Shown: one piece after another, positions 6,922 through 14,050 of the stretch
Position numbering within the stretch: position 1 is the stretch's first letter
Layout of the letters: each line of letters opens with the position of its first letter
From: an uncultured Bdellovibrio sp.
GTDB lineage: Bacteria > Bdellovibrionota > Bdellovibrionia > Bdellovibrionales > Bdellovibrionaceae
Direction: 5' to 3'
NCBI GenBank assembly: GCA_946480995.1
Contig: CAMLMF010000015.1
Coordinates: forward strand, 1 to 16,356
DNA length: 16,356 nucleotides
Notes under the pieces: generated by a model
Seen by the model: only the letters and a program-made list of their open reading frames with translations
Told to the model about the DNA's origin: nothing
Databases searched by the model: none
Translations under genes and position numbers: made by a program

Positions 6922-7359
6922 ATGTCAGGCTTTTTTGCGAAATTGATTTCTCCGAACAACTTAAATCAGAAATACGATGCCTTAGCGCTGACACTTTTGC
7001 GTGTCTTTATTGGTTTAACCATGGCCTTTTCACATGGCTTGGGGAAACTTCCGCCCGGTGAACAACTTATCGGTGGTGTGCAAGGCATGGGCTTCCCGAT
7101 GCCAGAATTTTTTGCCTGGTCTGCGGGCCTCGCTGAATTCGTGGGTGGCATACTGTTGGCGGTGGGTTTATTAACTCGTCCGGCAGCCGCATTTGTGGTG
7201 TTCACAATGGCTGTGGCGGCGTTCGTTGTGCATGCGGCAGATCCATTTGGTGATAAGGAAATGGCGTTGTTGTATTTCTTTACGTCTTTGTTCTTCGTTA
7301 TTCACGGCGCCGGTCGCTGGTCTGTTGACAGTATTCTTGCTAAAAAGTGCAAAAAGTAA
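6922..7359 (+). CDS. DoxX-family integral membrane protein
   Basis: The protein has 145 residues, typical of DoxX proteins. It starts at the ATG 4 bases after GGAGG. Four hydrophobic segments are visible, roughly at 20-40, 63-82, 87-104 and 113-130. The conserved features of the family are present: LLRVFIGLTMAFSHGLGKL in the first helix, AGLAEFVGGILLAVGLLTRPAA in the middle, and HGAGRWSVD near the end. DoxX relatives form membrane redox or quinone-linked complexes in some bacteria; the role here cannot be assigned. It is the last gene of the PhoH2-MaoC-BLUF-DoxX run. A 9-bp imperfect hairpin without a T-run (7379-7406) follows. Confidence 0.9.
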   Translation: MSGFFAKLISPNNLNQKYDALALTLLRVFIGLTMAFSHGLGKLPPGEQLIGGVQGMGFPMPEFFAWSAGLAEFVGGILLAVGLLTRPAAAFVVFTMAVAAFVVHAADPFGDKEMALLYFFTSLFFVIHGAGRWSVDSILAKKCKK

Positions 7360-7570
7360 TTCTGTAGTTCTTGTTCCTTCAAGGTGCTGTCTGCACGGCA
7401 TCTTGAAAGGTCCTGTTTCAATCTGAGATTTCTCCTCGAGCCGTCCAAATTTTTTTCAGCAGATCTTTTTATAGTGTCGAGCTTTTTTGCGAAATAAGAA
7501 GCTTGTAATAATTATTGGAAAACCTCCGACAAGTCAGTTGAGAATGTTCTTAGGAACAGTTTAATGACTG

Positions 7571-7576
7571 TGGAGG
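7571..7576 (+). promoter_or_regulatory. Ribosome binding site for the VWA lipoprotein
   Basis: TGGAGG stands 4 bases before the ATG at 7581. The preceding 221-base gap (7360-7580) has an AT-rich stretch around 7480-7520 that may hold the promoter, but no convincing -35/-10 pair could be chosen. Confidence 0.6.
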
Positions 7577-7580
7577 ATGC

Positions 7581-9212
7581 ATGAGAAATCTTAGTATGGT
7601 GATCTTTATTGCTGCGGGCTTGGCGCTAACAGGTTGCGTGCAAAATAGTGGCGGTACTGAGGTTCCATCAAACAATAACAACGAAGACTTCTCAGTCGTT
7701 ACCGATCCAGGTGACAACTCCTCTGGCAGCACAGATGGCGGCGCAGGCAGCGGTCCTGTGGGTGGTGGCGACAGTGGGACGGTGACTCCTCCGTCGACGG
7801 CTCCGTCGGATGGTTTTTCTATTAATAAAGGTGCTTTGTTAACGGCTTCCACAAATTTGTCTTTGGATTTCTTTCCGCCCTTCAGTGCAGGTTATACAAA
7901 GGTCTCTGCCAATGAAACATGTACGGATGGGTCTTGGGTTCGCTATGCAGCAACAGGGGCGCACACCAGTGCTAAAATTAATCAAAGCGTTCCGTTAAGT
8001 GTGCAGTTCCGTGATCTTGATGGTCGTACGAGTGTCTGCTATGTAAATCGCATCTTTATCGACCAAAAAGGTCCTGATATCGTATTTGCAAAATACCCTT
8101 CAGCGCCCGTTGAAGAAGGTACAGATGTGGAAGTTGTTTTCACAGTAACGGACGAGGGTGCGGGAGTCGCAGAAGTGGCTTGTCAGTTTGGTAATGTGAC
8201 GAAGTCATGTTCTGCAGGACAAAACAAAGCGACTTTCCCAAAAATGGCAGCTGGAGATTATACATTCACAGTTTCAGCTAAAGATAAGCTAGGCTTTTCG
8301 TCTCAGAAAGCAATTACGTTCAAAGTTTCATCTTTATATAAACAGATGGTGCAAAACGTAAAGGTCACTGAAAACAACAAAGTCGACATCTTGTTCGTTG
8401 TCGACAACTCGGGTTCGATGGCTTACGAACAAAAAAGCATGGCCAGCCGTGTGCGCAACTTCTTAGATGTTGTGAAAGGTTTGGATTGGCAGATCGCTGT
8501 GACAACAACGGACCCAGACAATGTGAATTTGGGTGATGGGCGCTTGATTCCACTTTATGGAAAAACAGGTTCTTATGTTTTGAATTCATCAATGTCCGAC
8601 AGTGACGCGCGAACGACTTTAGGCATGACTTTGCAACGTCCTGAAACGGGCAGCGGTTATGAGCAAGGTATCTTGACGACCTATCGTGCGATCGAAAGAT
8701 CCTTAGCTTCAACAAATAACGCGACGAAATTTATACGTAACGATTCACAGCTAGCAGTAGTTTTAATTTCGGACGAAGATGAGTCCGCAAATGGAGCCAA
8801 GAATGATCCAGCGAACTTAGTTAAGTACGTTCAGGACACATTCCAAGGCCAAAAAGCTATGAGTTACCATTCGATTATCGCGCGCCCTGGTGACACTGCT
8901 TGCTTAGGTGGTGAAGGTTACTCGGCGGGTTTCCGTTACGAACAAATGTCAAAACTGACTGGTGGCGTGATCGGTGACGTGTGCGCGTCGGACTATGCGG
9001 CGCAAGTTCAAGGCACCGCCGAAGGCGTTCGTAAAACACTGAAAACGATTTCGTTGTCATGTGCGCCTGTCATCGATGCTATGCACTCGGTATCAGTCCT
9101 TAAGGACGGTCAAGTATACAATGGAACTCGCACTTTGAACGGTCAGAACTTAGTATTCGACGACATGTTGCCTGGTGGTAACTACGAAGTTTACTACTCT
9201 TGCATAAAATAG
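7581..9212 (+). CDS. Secreted VWA-domain lipoprotein with Ig-like region
   Basis: The protein has 543 residues. The signal ends in lipobox LTGC with Cys19 lipidated. Residues about 20-75 are a low-complexity linker of Asn, Gly, Ser, Asp and Pro. A region with paired cysteines follows. A beta-sandwich-like segment at about 170-250 (VEVVFTVTDEGAGVAEVACQFG, GDYTFTVSAKD) resembles bacterial Ig-like repeats. A von Willebrand factor A domain starts near 270, with an intact MIDAS D275-N-S277-G-S279 and a later acidic loop SDEDES (D398). A C-terminal cysteine-containing domain (LSCAP to YYSCIK) closes it. VWA domains with a MIDAS bind ligands through a divalent metal, so a surface adhesion or scaffold role is likely; the ligand is unknown. 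It converges on the transglycosylase gene and is followed by two terminators. Confidence 0.9.
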   Translation: MRNLSMVIFIAAGLALTGCVQNSGGTEVPSNNNNEDFSVVTDPGDNSSGSTDGGAGSGPVGGGDSGTVTPPSTAPSDGFSINKGALLTASTNLSLDFFPPFSAGYTKVSANETCTDGSWVRYAATGAHTSAKINQSVPLSVQFRDLDGRTSVCYVNRIFIDQKGPDIVFAKYPSAPVEEGTDVEVVFTVTDEGAGVAEVACQFGNVTKSCSAGQNKATFPKMAAGDYTFTVSAKDKLGFSSQKAITFKVSSLYKQMVQNVKVTENNKVDILFVVDNSGSMAYEQKSMASRVRNFLDVVKGLDWQIAVTTTDPDNVNLGDGRLIPLYGKTGSYVLNSSMSDSDARTTLGMTLQRPETGSGYEQGILTTYRAIERSLASTNNATKFIRNDSQLAVVLISDEDESANGAKNDPANLVKYVQDTFQGQKAMSYHSIIARPGDTACLGGEGYSAGFRYEQMSKLTGGVIGDVCASDYAAQVQGTAEGVRKTLKTISLSCAPVIDAMHSVSVLKDGQVYNGTRTLNGQNLVFDDMLPGGNYEVYYSCIK

Positions 9213-9220
9213 GTACGCCA

Positions 9221-9246
9221 TCGCATTTTTGCATGCGAATTTTTTT
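9221..9246 (+). terminator. Rho-independent terminator after the VWA gene
   Basis: The stem TCGCAT/ATGCGA with loop TTTTGC (9221-9238) is followed by ATTTTTTT. It begins 8 bases after the VWA stop codon. The 6-bp stem is modest, and a second, stronger terminator follows 18 bases on. Confidence 0.6.
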
Positions 9247-9258
9247 AAATTCCAAAAG

Positions 9259-9288
9259 AAAAAGGGAGCTTCTTAGCTCCCTTTTTTA
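9259..9288. terminator. Bidirectional rho-independent terminator
   Basis: The perfect stem GGGAGCT/AGCTCCC (loop TCTT, 9264-9281) is flanked by AAAAA on the left and TTTTTT on the right, so it can stop transcription from both sides. It serves the VWA lipoprotein gene on the plus strand. It also serves the transglycosylase gene on the minus strand, whose stop codon begins at the edge of the T-run. Confidence 0.9.
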
Positions 9289-10713
9289 TTAGTTTGGACT
9301 GGTGTTATTAGACTCGTAAGAGACGTCGCTTTGGCTGACCTTAGTATCAGCTTCGGTTGCGCGGGTATCTTTCGTTAAAAGGCTGTTTAAGACCAATCGT
9401 GATGGCGTATCCACCATGATGCGGAAGCCTGAAGGGATTGATACGTTTCTTTCAACCGCTTTTCTTAAGTCGGGGTTATAGAAAATGAAATCATTCTTAG
9501 CTAAGCCACTACGACGTAACAACTCTTTCGCTGGGATCGCACGGGCTAATTTAACCGTGTGTAAATCCAAAGTCTTATCGTACTGCAGATTTTCATAAAT
9601 TTGTTCGTGGTACTTTTCTGCATACAACGCCGCTAAGAACTCACAGTAAAAATTCGAAGAAGCGAAGTCGAAGGTTTTGGATTGGTAGTTGCCAATGATT
9701 TCAGCCAGGTCATCGCTGCCGACGGCTTTCATAGCACGACGGACCCCCGAAGGACCGTGGTTCCACGCTGTAATTGCCAAAGGCCACGAACGGCGTAAGA
9801 TGAGATGATTTTCCTTAAGTAAACGAGCGGCTGCTTCAGTCGCTTTAAATGGCGAGTTTCTTTCGTCGATGTGTTGGTTCACGGTCATAAAGCTTTTGCC
9901 GGTATAATCCATGAATTGCCAAATACCCGAGGCGCCGACTTTACTGACGGCATGGCGGTTGAAGCTGCTTTCAACGAAAGGCAAGCGAGTCAATTCCACA
10001 GGCAATTTGTGGTTGCGGAAGATTTCTTCCATGCCACTTAAGTAACTAGGGCTGACTTCAATACCTTCTGCAAAGAAGTTCTTTTGACCCGTTTGCATGC
10101 GCACATTTTTTTGTGCTTCTTTGGCTTTCGCACGCAGGCTGTCGCCAGGCAAGGCCTCTAAGGCTTTCGCAATGGCGATCTGGTCGGCATTGTCTTCTTC
10201 GACTTCGCCGGTAGTGGCGATTTCAGCTAAGGCCGCACGGATGTTTTGCAGTTCTTTTAAAGCGTACTCATCCGCCTTTTGGTTACGCAACCAACGGATT
10301 TTAGGTGTGTCGCTGTTGATAATGTGTGACACATCCACGACCTTGTACACGATCCACGGATACAAGGCATGATGCATGACCTTTTTGAAAGAGTCATGGC
10401 GAGCATAAATATCAAACCAGAAACCCACGCGGTCCCGCAGCCCCGGCGGAATAGAGAATTCTTCGGCAATACGGTTTTGATAGTCGTTCAGAATTTGCTC
10501 ACGTTGATACAAAACATCAGGTTCTTTGGTAAAGACCACACCGTCCAAGATCATGCGCTTAATCTCTTGAACTTGCTCTACAATCACCGGAAAGCTTGCA
10601 GAGTTGAAGAGGCCGACCACCAGGGTTAAAACCACAAGGGAACCGATCACGCGGGAAGTGCGTCGTTTTGGCACGTATGTCTTATTTTGATCTGAGTTGT
10701 TCTCATTCTGCAT
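9289..10713 (-). CDS. Membrane-anchored lytic murein transglycosylase (SLT/MltD-like domain)
   Basis: The protein has 474 residues from the ATG at 10713; a TTG two codons upstream (10719) is an alternative, and neither has a strong Shine-Dalgarno. A polar basic start (KRRTSR) is followed by one hydrophobic segment at about 22-40, so it is likely anchored in the inner membrane facing the periplasm. A helical region of about 180 residues leads to a transglycosylase domain. The catalytic Glu248 lies in PFVESSFN, followed by GASGIWQFM and ITAWNHGPSGV, as in the MltD-type (family 1) enzymes. Such enzymes cleave the MurNAc-GlcNAc bond of peptidoglycan to 1,6-anhydro products. The C-terminal part (SGLAKNDFIFYNPDLRK, SIPSGFRIMV) resembles a LysM-like unit of MltD but is divergent. 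In a predator the target could be self or prey wall; this is not decidable from sequence. Confidence 0.9.
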   Translation of the reverse strand: MQNENNSDQNKTYVPKRRTSRVIGSLVVLTLVVGLFNSASFPVIVEQVQEIKRMILDGVVFTKEPDVLYQREQILNDYQNRIAEEFSIPPGLRDRVGFWFDIYARHDSFKKVMHHALYPWIVYKVVDVSHIINSDTPKIRWLRNQKADEYALKELQNIRAALAEIATTGEVEEDNADQIAIAKALEALPGDSLRAKAKEAQKNVRMQTGQKNFFAEGIEVSPSYLSGMEEIFRNHKLPVELTRLPFVESSFNRHAVSKVGASGIWQFMDYTGKSFMTVNQHIDERNSPFKATEAAARLLKENHLILRRSWPLAITAWNHGPSGVRRAMKAVGSDDLAEIIGNYQSKTFDFASSNFYCEFLAALYAEKYHEQIYENLQYDKTLDLHTVKLARAIPAKELLRRSGLAKNDFIFYNPDLRKAVERNVSIPSGFRIMVDTPSRLVLNSLLTKDTRATEADTKVSQSDVSYESNNTSPN

Positions 10714-10761
10714 ACCCAATTACAGAGCAAGAGTGGTGCTAGCTTTTTGGGGGTCCCTGGG

Positions 10762-10780
10762 GCTTATAGTGGGTATAAGC
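10762..10780. repeat. Perfect inverted repeat (GCTTATA-GTGGG-TATAAGC)
   Basis: This 7-bp-arm dyad lies in the 178-base divergent gap between the transglycosylase and phosphopantetheinyl transferase genes. There is no T-run on either side, so an operator or mRNA structure is more likely than a terminator. GTGGGTAT from its centre recurs at 10880-10887, next to the transferase -10 element. Confidence 0.55.
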
Positions 10781-10783
10781 TCA

Positions 10784-10854
10784 AAGCACTGTCTAAAAGA
10801 ACGTCACTGATAACAAAATTAGCACCCTGCGAACAGACCCTCATATTAGTGCTT
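10784..10854. repeat. Widely spaced inverted repeat arms (AAGCACT ... AGTGCTT)
   Basis: The arms AAGCACT at 10784-10790 and AGTGCTT at 10848-10854 are exactly complementary and 57 bases apart. They flank the middle of the divergent gap. They could be paired binding half-sites, but 7-base arms at this distance may also be chance. Confidence 0.3.
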
Positions 10855-10873
10855 ATCGTTCCGGGATTTTTTG

Positions 10874-10879
10874 TATACT
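10874..10879 (+). promoter_or_regulatory. Candidate -10 element of the phosphopantetheinyl transferase gene
   Basis: TATACT matches the TATAAT consensus at 5 of 6 bases and lies only 12 bases before the ATG at 10892. Transcription would start near 10885-10887, leaving a 5-7-base leader. No good -35 is seen at 16-18 bases upstream. Confidence 0.4.
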
Positions 10880-10891
10880 GTGGGTATCAAG

Positions 10892-11569
10892 ATGATCATC
10901 CTACAGAGTGAAAAATCTCAAAATAACTACCACTGGATTGTCGGTAAATTCACGCCAGAATTTACGGAAAATCCCGCTGACTTCCTCTGTGCGGGCGAGC
11001 AAGAATACCTGCAGCAGCTGACTCATGACAAACGCCGCAACGAATATCTGCAAACGCGCTTTGTGCTCAAAAATATGCTCGCAGAAATTCTGAAAATTCA
11101 TCCCGCGAAGATTGAATTTACTACGCAAGGGGAGGGGAAGCCTGTCCTAGCCAACGCTAAAACTTTCGTCGATTTTAATATCTCCCACAGTCACGATTAT
11201 TACGCGATTGTGCTTTCGACCGCAGGTCAAGTCGGCATCGATATCGAAAAATGCCGGGATTCAAAAACTTTGGTGGCCGTCGCGAAAAGATTTTTCTCCG
11301 CTTACGAAGCCGATCTGCTTGCAGCGCAAACCGATCAAGAAAAACAAAACCGCATGTTTACGAAAGTCTGGGCGGGCAAAGAGGCGATCATAAAAACCGT
11401 CGCCAGTGGTGTTCTTAAAAGTGCTGGGGAAATTTTAATGGATGAACAGACCTGGAAAATAAAAAAGCTCCCCACAGATTTCGGAGAGCTTGATTCTTGG
11501 GAAGTGAATTTTATCGAATCCCTTCCCGATTATATCTGCAGCGTAGCCTTTAAAAAGACCACGCTTTAA
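10892..11569 (+). CDS. Sfp-type 4'-phosphopantetheinyl transferase
   Basis: The protein has 225 residues from the ATG at 10892. An earlier in-frame TTG (10871) would lie upstream of the likely -10 element and is rejected. The family motifs are FNISHSH (95-101), GIDIEKC (115-121, with the Mg-binding D117 and E119), and W160-AGKEAIIK with the catalytic E164 and K168. These transfer the phosphopantetheine arm of CoA to a serine of carrier proteins, turning apo-ACP, PCP or similar into the holo form. Sfp-type enzymes are often broad in target. No PKS, NRPS or ACP gene is in this window, so its substrate is elsewhere, possibly the fatty-acid ACP. It converges on the imelysin-like gene with 11 bases between stop codons. 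Confidence 0.93.
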   Translation: MIILQSEKSQNNYHWIVGKFTPEFTENPADFLCAGEQEYLQQLTHDKRRNEYLQTRFVLKNMLAEILKIHPAKIEFTTQGEGKPVLANAKTFVDFNISHSHDYYAIVLSTAGQVGIDIEKCRDSKTLVAVAKRFFSAYEADLLAAQTDQEKQNRMFTKVWAGKEAIIKTVASGVLKSAGEILMDEQTWKIKKLPTDFGELDSWEVNFIESLPDYICSVAFKKTTL

Positions 11570-11580
11570 TTGCAAAAAAA

Positions 11581-12888
11581 CTAATCGTTGTCACCTTGGT
11601 GAGTCGGCGGCGCACGCAATGCCAACGCCGCCAAAACCTCTGTTTTTAACAAGAAGGCTACATCACGAACATCGGCGTGCACAGCGCAAATTTCTTCTTT
11701 ACGATCTGACATCGTTGAGGCTTTACACAGTGTAGAATCCATGGCGTCGATCTGTTCAACCAAAGTGCCTTTATTCTGCACGGCACGGACAGAGGCTAAA
11801 GCTTTGTCTAAAGCTGCCACAAGTTTGCTAGAAACATCTGTGCGACCTGCTTGCTCTAACAAATCATCCAGGCCAAAACCCGGTTGTGCTGAGTAGCTGC
11901 CGACGAAAATCGCACGAAAAGCTTTTAATTGCGCTTCAACTGAAGCCAGCGAAAGCCCTGAGTAAAAGTGTTCAGCGTCGCGCGGGCATTTATCACTTGT
12001 ACAATCTTTGTGACGTGCCAAAGGGCGGCCTAATTTTAAGTCTTTTACTTTTTCGATATTTGCCAGCGCATCGGTCAATGCGTTGATGGCGTCTTTCATT
12101 GATTTGTAGCGAGACCCATCGATCAAAGCTTTCGTGAAGTTGCCGTTTTGTACTGACCATTTGTTTTGCAAAGATGTCGCTTTAACTTCGATATCTTTCA
12201 CCAGCTCTTGCGCCCAAGCACAACGCTCAAGTTTTTTGCTTTGTTCGTCGCGAGCGTTCCATTCTGCCATCGCAGGATGTGCGCGCAAGTTGCATGTGCT
12301 TTTCAAAGATTTTTCGAATAACAAATATTCAACCGCACCAAGACCGCGCACGTTTAGTTTCAAGGAATTTACGTCAACGGTGGCTTTGGCATTATCAACC
12401 ACGCGGCGATCGATATCGCACGTGTTCAGCATCGGCCAAGAATACAAAAAGTCGTTAATCTCGCGACCGTTATCCAACAACGGTCCAAATGGCGCAGCCT
12501 GCACGGCATGGTAAGCCAACATCACACGTTCCCAGTCCAATTGAGCTTGCGTTTCTTCGCGACGAGCTGTTGCACCCTTGGAAAGAGCCTCACAATATTG
12601 GCGCAAAGAGTTTTTAAGCACAGGAACTTGTGTTGCAAAAGCTTCAACATCGCGAGCGATGATGTTTGTCCCGATATTGATTAGCATTTTTTGTTCAGAA
12701 AAAGGTCCGTCATTCGGCTTTTGAAATTCAGCAGGTAAAACAGTTGAACCTGGTGACTGAGGAGAGCTCGGACTTGGTGCGGGGGTGTTGCCGACTTTTT
12801 CGTTTTTAAAGAAGTCTGCGCAAGAAGCCGTCAACAGACAGGTTGCTAGGGCCAGGCTGATTTTTGCCGCCAGGTTTGTAGCTCGCAT
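11581..12888 (-). CDS. Imelysin-like (peptidase M75 family) lipoprotein with altered GxHxxE motif
   Basis: The protein has 435 residues from the ATG at 12888, with GAGGA about 5 bases upstream. The signal MRATNLAAKISLALATCLLTASC predicts lipidation of Cys23. A Ser/Pro/Gly linker follows, then a helical body. Features shared with imelysins are the DWERVMLAYHAVQAAPFGPL helix, RGLGAVEYLLFEKS, and FYSGLSLASVEAQLKAFRAIF near the end. In imelysins the central signature is GxHxxE. Here the equivalent is G182-L-G184-A-V-E187, so the histidine is Gly. Eight or more cysteines (for example CTSDKC, CDIDRR) suggest disulfides. Imelysins such as IrpA are tied to iron uptake and are thought not to be true proteases. 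The FecA-like receptor on the same strand fits an iron theme. Family assignment is good, function uncertain. Confidence 0.8.
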   Translation of the reverse strand: MRATNLAAKISLALATCLLTASCADFFKNEKVGNTPAPSPSSPQSPGSTVLPAEFQKPNDGPFSEQKMLINIGTNIIARDVEAFATQVPVLKNSLRQYCEALSKGATARREETQAQLDWERVMLAYHAVQAAPFGPLLDNGREINDFLYSWPMLNTCDIDRRVVDNAKATVDVNSLKLNVRGLGAVEYLLFEKSLKSTCNLRAHPAMAEWNARDEQSKKLERCAWAQELVKDIEVKATSLQNKWSVQNGNFTKALIDGSRYKSMKDAINALTDALANIEKVKDLKLGRPLARHKDCTSDKCPRDAEHFYSGLSLASVEAQLKAFRAIFVGSYSAQPGFGLDDLLEQAGRTDVSSKLVAALDKALASVRAVQNKGTLVEQIDAMDSTLCKASTMSDRKEEICAVHADVRDVAFLLKTEVLAALALRAPPTHQGDND

Positions 12889-12958
12889 AAGTCCTCACTT
12901 TCAAGAGCCTTCTTTGTGCCTGAAAGGACCCCACCGTGACAAGTTTTCATAGAGGGCC

Positions 12959-12967
12959 TGGTATAAT
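12959..12967 (+). promoter_or_regulatory. Extended -10 promoter of the fatty acid hydroxylase gene
   Basis: TGGTATAAT combines a TGn extension with a perfect TATAAT. A GTGACA (12936-12941) resembles a -35 box but is 20 bases upstream, longer than usual, so the extended -10 is probably the main signal. Transcription would begin near 12974, leaving a leader of about 26 bases before the GTG start at 13000. Confidence 0.7.
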
Positions 12968-12999
12968 TGAAAACGCATTGAGGATTTAACCTAGAAAGT

Positions 13000-14025
13000 G
13001 TGAAAAAAACTACCGCTGTGGTAAGACAGGATATGTTCGAAGCGCAGGAAAATTGGACTCGATTGCAAAAATTACTCTTTCAATTTGATGAGCCCACATC
13101 ACGTCTTTATCACGTCAATATCGTCTCTAGTCTGCTTTTAATTTTATTAGTTGTTTTCGTTGTGGGTCGTAAGCAAAAGCGTCCCCTTGCTGCAACGATG
13201 CGCCAATGGATTTTTCGCAAACGTTATTGGTGGAATCATTCGACCAAGCAGGATTACTGGATCTATTTTTTAAGTGCTTTGTTTAAAAGTTTTCTTTTTG
13301 TTCCATTATTCGAAGGAAGTTTTCAAGTTTCCCAGGCCGTAATTCGTTTCTTAGTGCGTTTTAACGGCGGAGAACTTTTAAATCTTTCCGTCACGACGAC
13401 GGCTTTACTTGCTTTTACATTTTTCACATTTGTGTGGGATGACTTTTTAAGATTTTTCCAGCACTGGGTGATGCATAAAGTTCCTGCCCTGTGGGAGTTC
13501 CATAAGCTGCATCATAGCGCGCGTGTTTTGACGCCGGTCACGTTGTATAGATCCCATCCGGTGGAGTCGATTCTGGCGATCCTTCGCAACAGCATTAGTC
13601 TTGGTGTGGCCCTAGGCGTGTTTATTTTCCTGTTCGGTTCTAGTTTTTCTCTGTGGACTTTGTTGGGGATTAACGGCTTCGGCTTTATTTTTAACTTGGT
13701 CGGTGCGAACCTTCGTCACAGTCATATTCCTCTGGGGTTTGGTCCCTTTGAAAGGTTCTTGATCAGTCCGATTCAGCATCAAATTCATCATTCCAAACAG
13801 GTGAAGCACTATGACAAAAATTTTGGCGTTAGTTTGGCTGTGTGGGACTGGCTGTTTGGTTCGTTGGTTTTTTCCAAAGAGGCCGGGAACCTTAAATTTG
13901 GCCTGAACGAACGCTTTAGAACTTCGCTATGGCAACACTACAAAGAGCCTTTTAGTAGTTTGTGGAAACGCTGTATCGCCCACTTCGGTACAAAAAAAGA
14001 GAGAGACGAAAAGTCTCTCTCATAA
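13000..14025 (+). CDS. Fatty acid hydroxylase / sterol desaturase superfamily membrane protein
   Basis: The protein has 341 residues from a GTG at 13000. GAGGA (12980-12984) is 15 bases away, so the start is uncertain, and ATG at 13033 is an alternative. Hydrophobic segments lie near 42-57, 84-100, 120-145 and 195-235. The di-iron histidine boxes are in order: H155-WVM-H159, H168-KL-H171-H172, H186 in SHPVES, RHSH, H260-QI-H263-H264 and H270 in KHYDKNFG. This is the full histidine set of the family, which hydroxylates or desaturates lipids or sterols using O2. The substrate cannot be told from sequence; membrane lipid head or tail modification is the default guess. The final ten codons form the hairpin of the opposing receptor's terminator. 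Confidence 0.9.
   Translation: MKKTTAVVRQDMFEAQENWTRLQKLLFQFDEPTSRLYHVNIVSSLLLILLVVFVVGRKQKRPLAATMRQWIFRKRYWWNHSTKQDYWIYFLSALFKSFLFVPLFEGSFQVSQAVIRFLVRFNGGELLNLSVTTTALLAFTFFTFVWDDFLRFFQHWVMHKVPALWEFHKLHHSARVLTPVTLYRSHPVESILAILRNSISLGVALGVFIFLFGSSFSLWTLLGINGFGFIFNLVGANLRHSHIPLGFGPFERFLISPIQHQIHHSKQVKHYDKNFGVSLAVWDWLFGSLVFSKEAGNLKFGLNERFRTSLWQHYKEPFSSLWKRCIAHFGTKKERDEKSLS
13992..14021 (-). terminator. Rho-independent terminator of the TonB receptor gene, inside the opposing CDS
   Basis: On the minus strand a 9-bp perfect stem GAGAGAGAC/GTCTCTCTC (loop TTTTC) is followed by TTTTTTT (complement of 13992-13998). It lies 30 bases past the receptor stop codon. On the plus strand the same bases encode the C-terminal KKERDEKSLS of the hydroxylase; plus-strand termination is unlikely because no T-run follows 14021. 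Confidence 0.88.
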
Positions 14026-14050
14026 TCTTGAAGAATTTCAAAAAACAAAA

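Noticed and set aside
7379..7406. Hairpin TCAAGGTGC ... GCATCTTGA after the DoxX gene
   Set aside because: The 9-bp stem includes a G-T pair and the loop is 10 bases. No T-run follows, so it does not meet the pattern of an intrinsic terminator. It may still be a weak RNA structure.
8365..8715. Minus-strand reading frame of 116 codons inside the VWA gene
   Set aside because: It lies wholly within a well-supported gene, has no recognisable domain and is Arg/Ser/His-rich as expected for a shadow frame.
12134..12514. Plus-strand reading frame of 126 codons inside the imelysin-like gene
   Set aside because: Its composition is typical of an antisense shadow, it has no ribosome site, and the minus-strand frame carries a signal peptide and family motifs.
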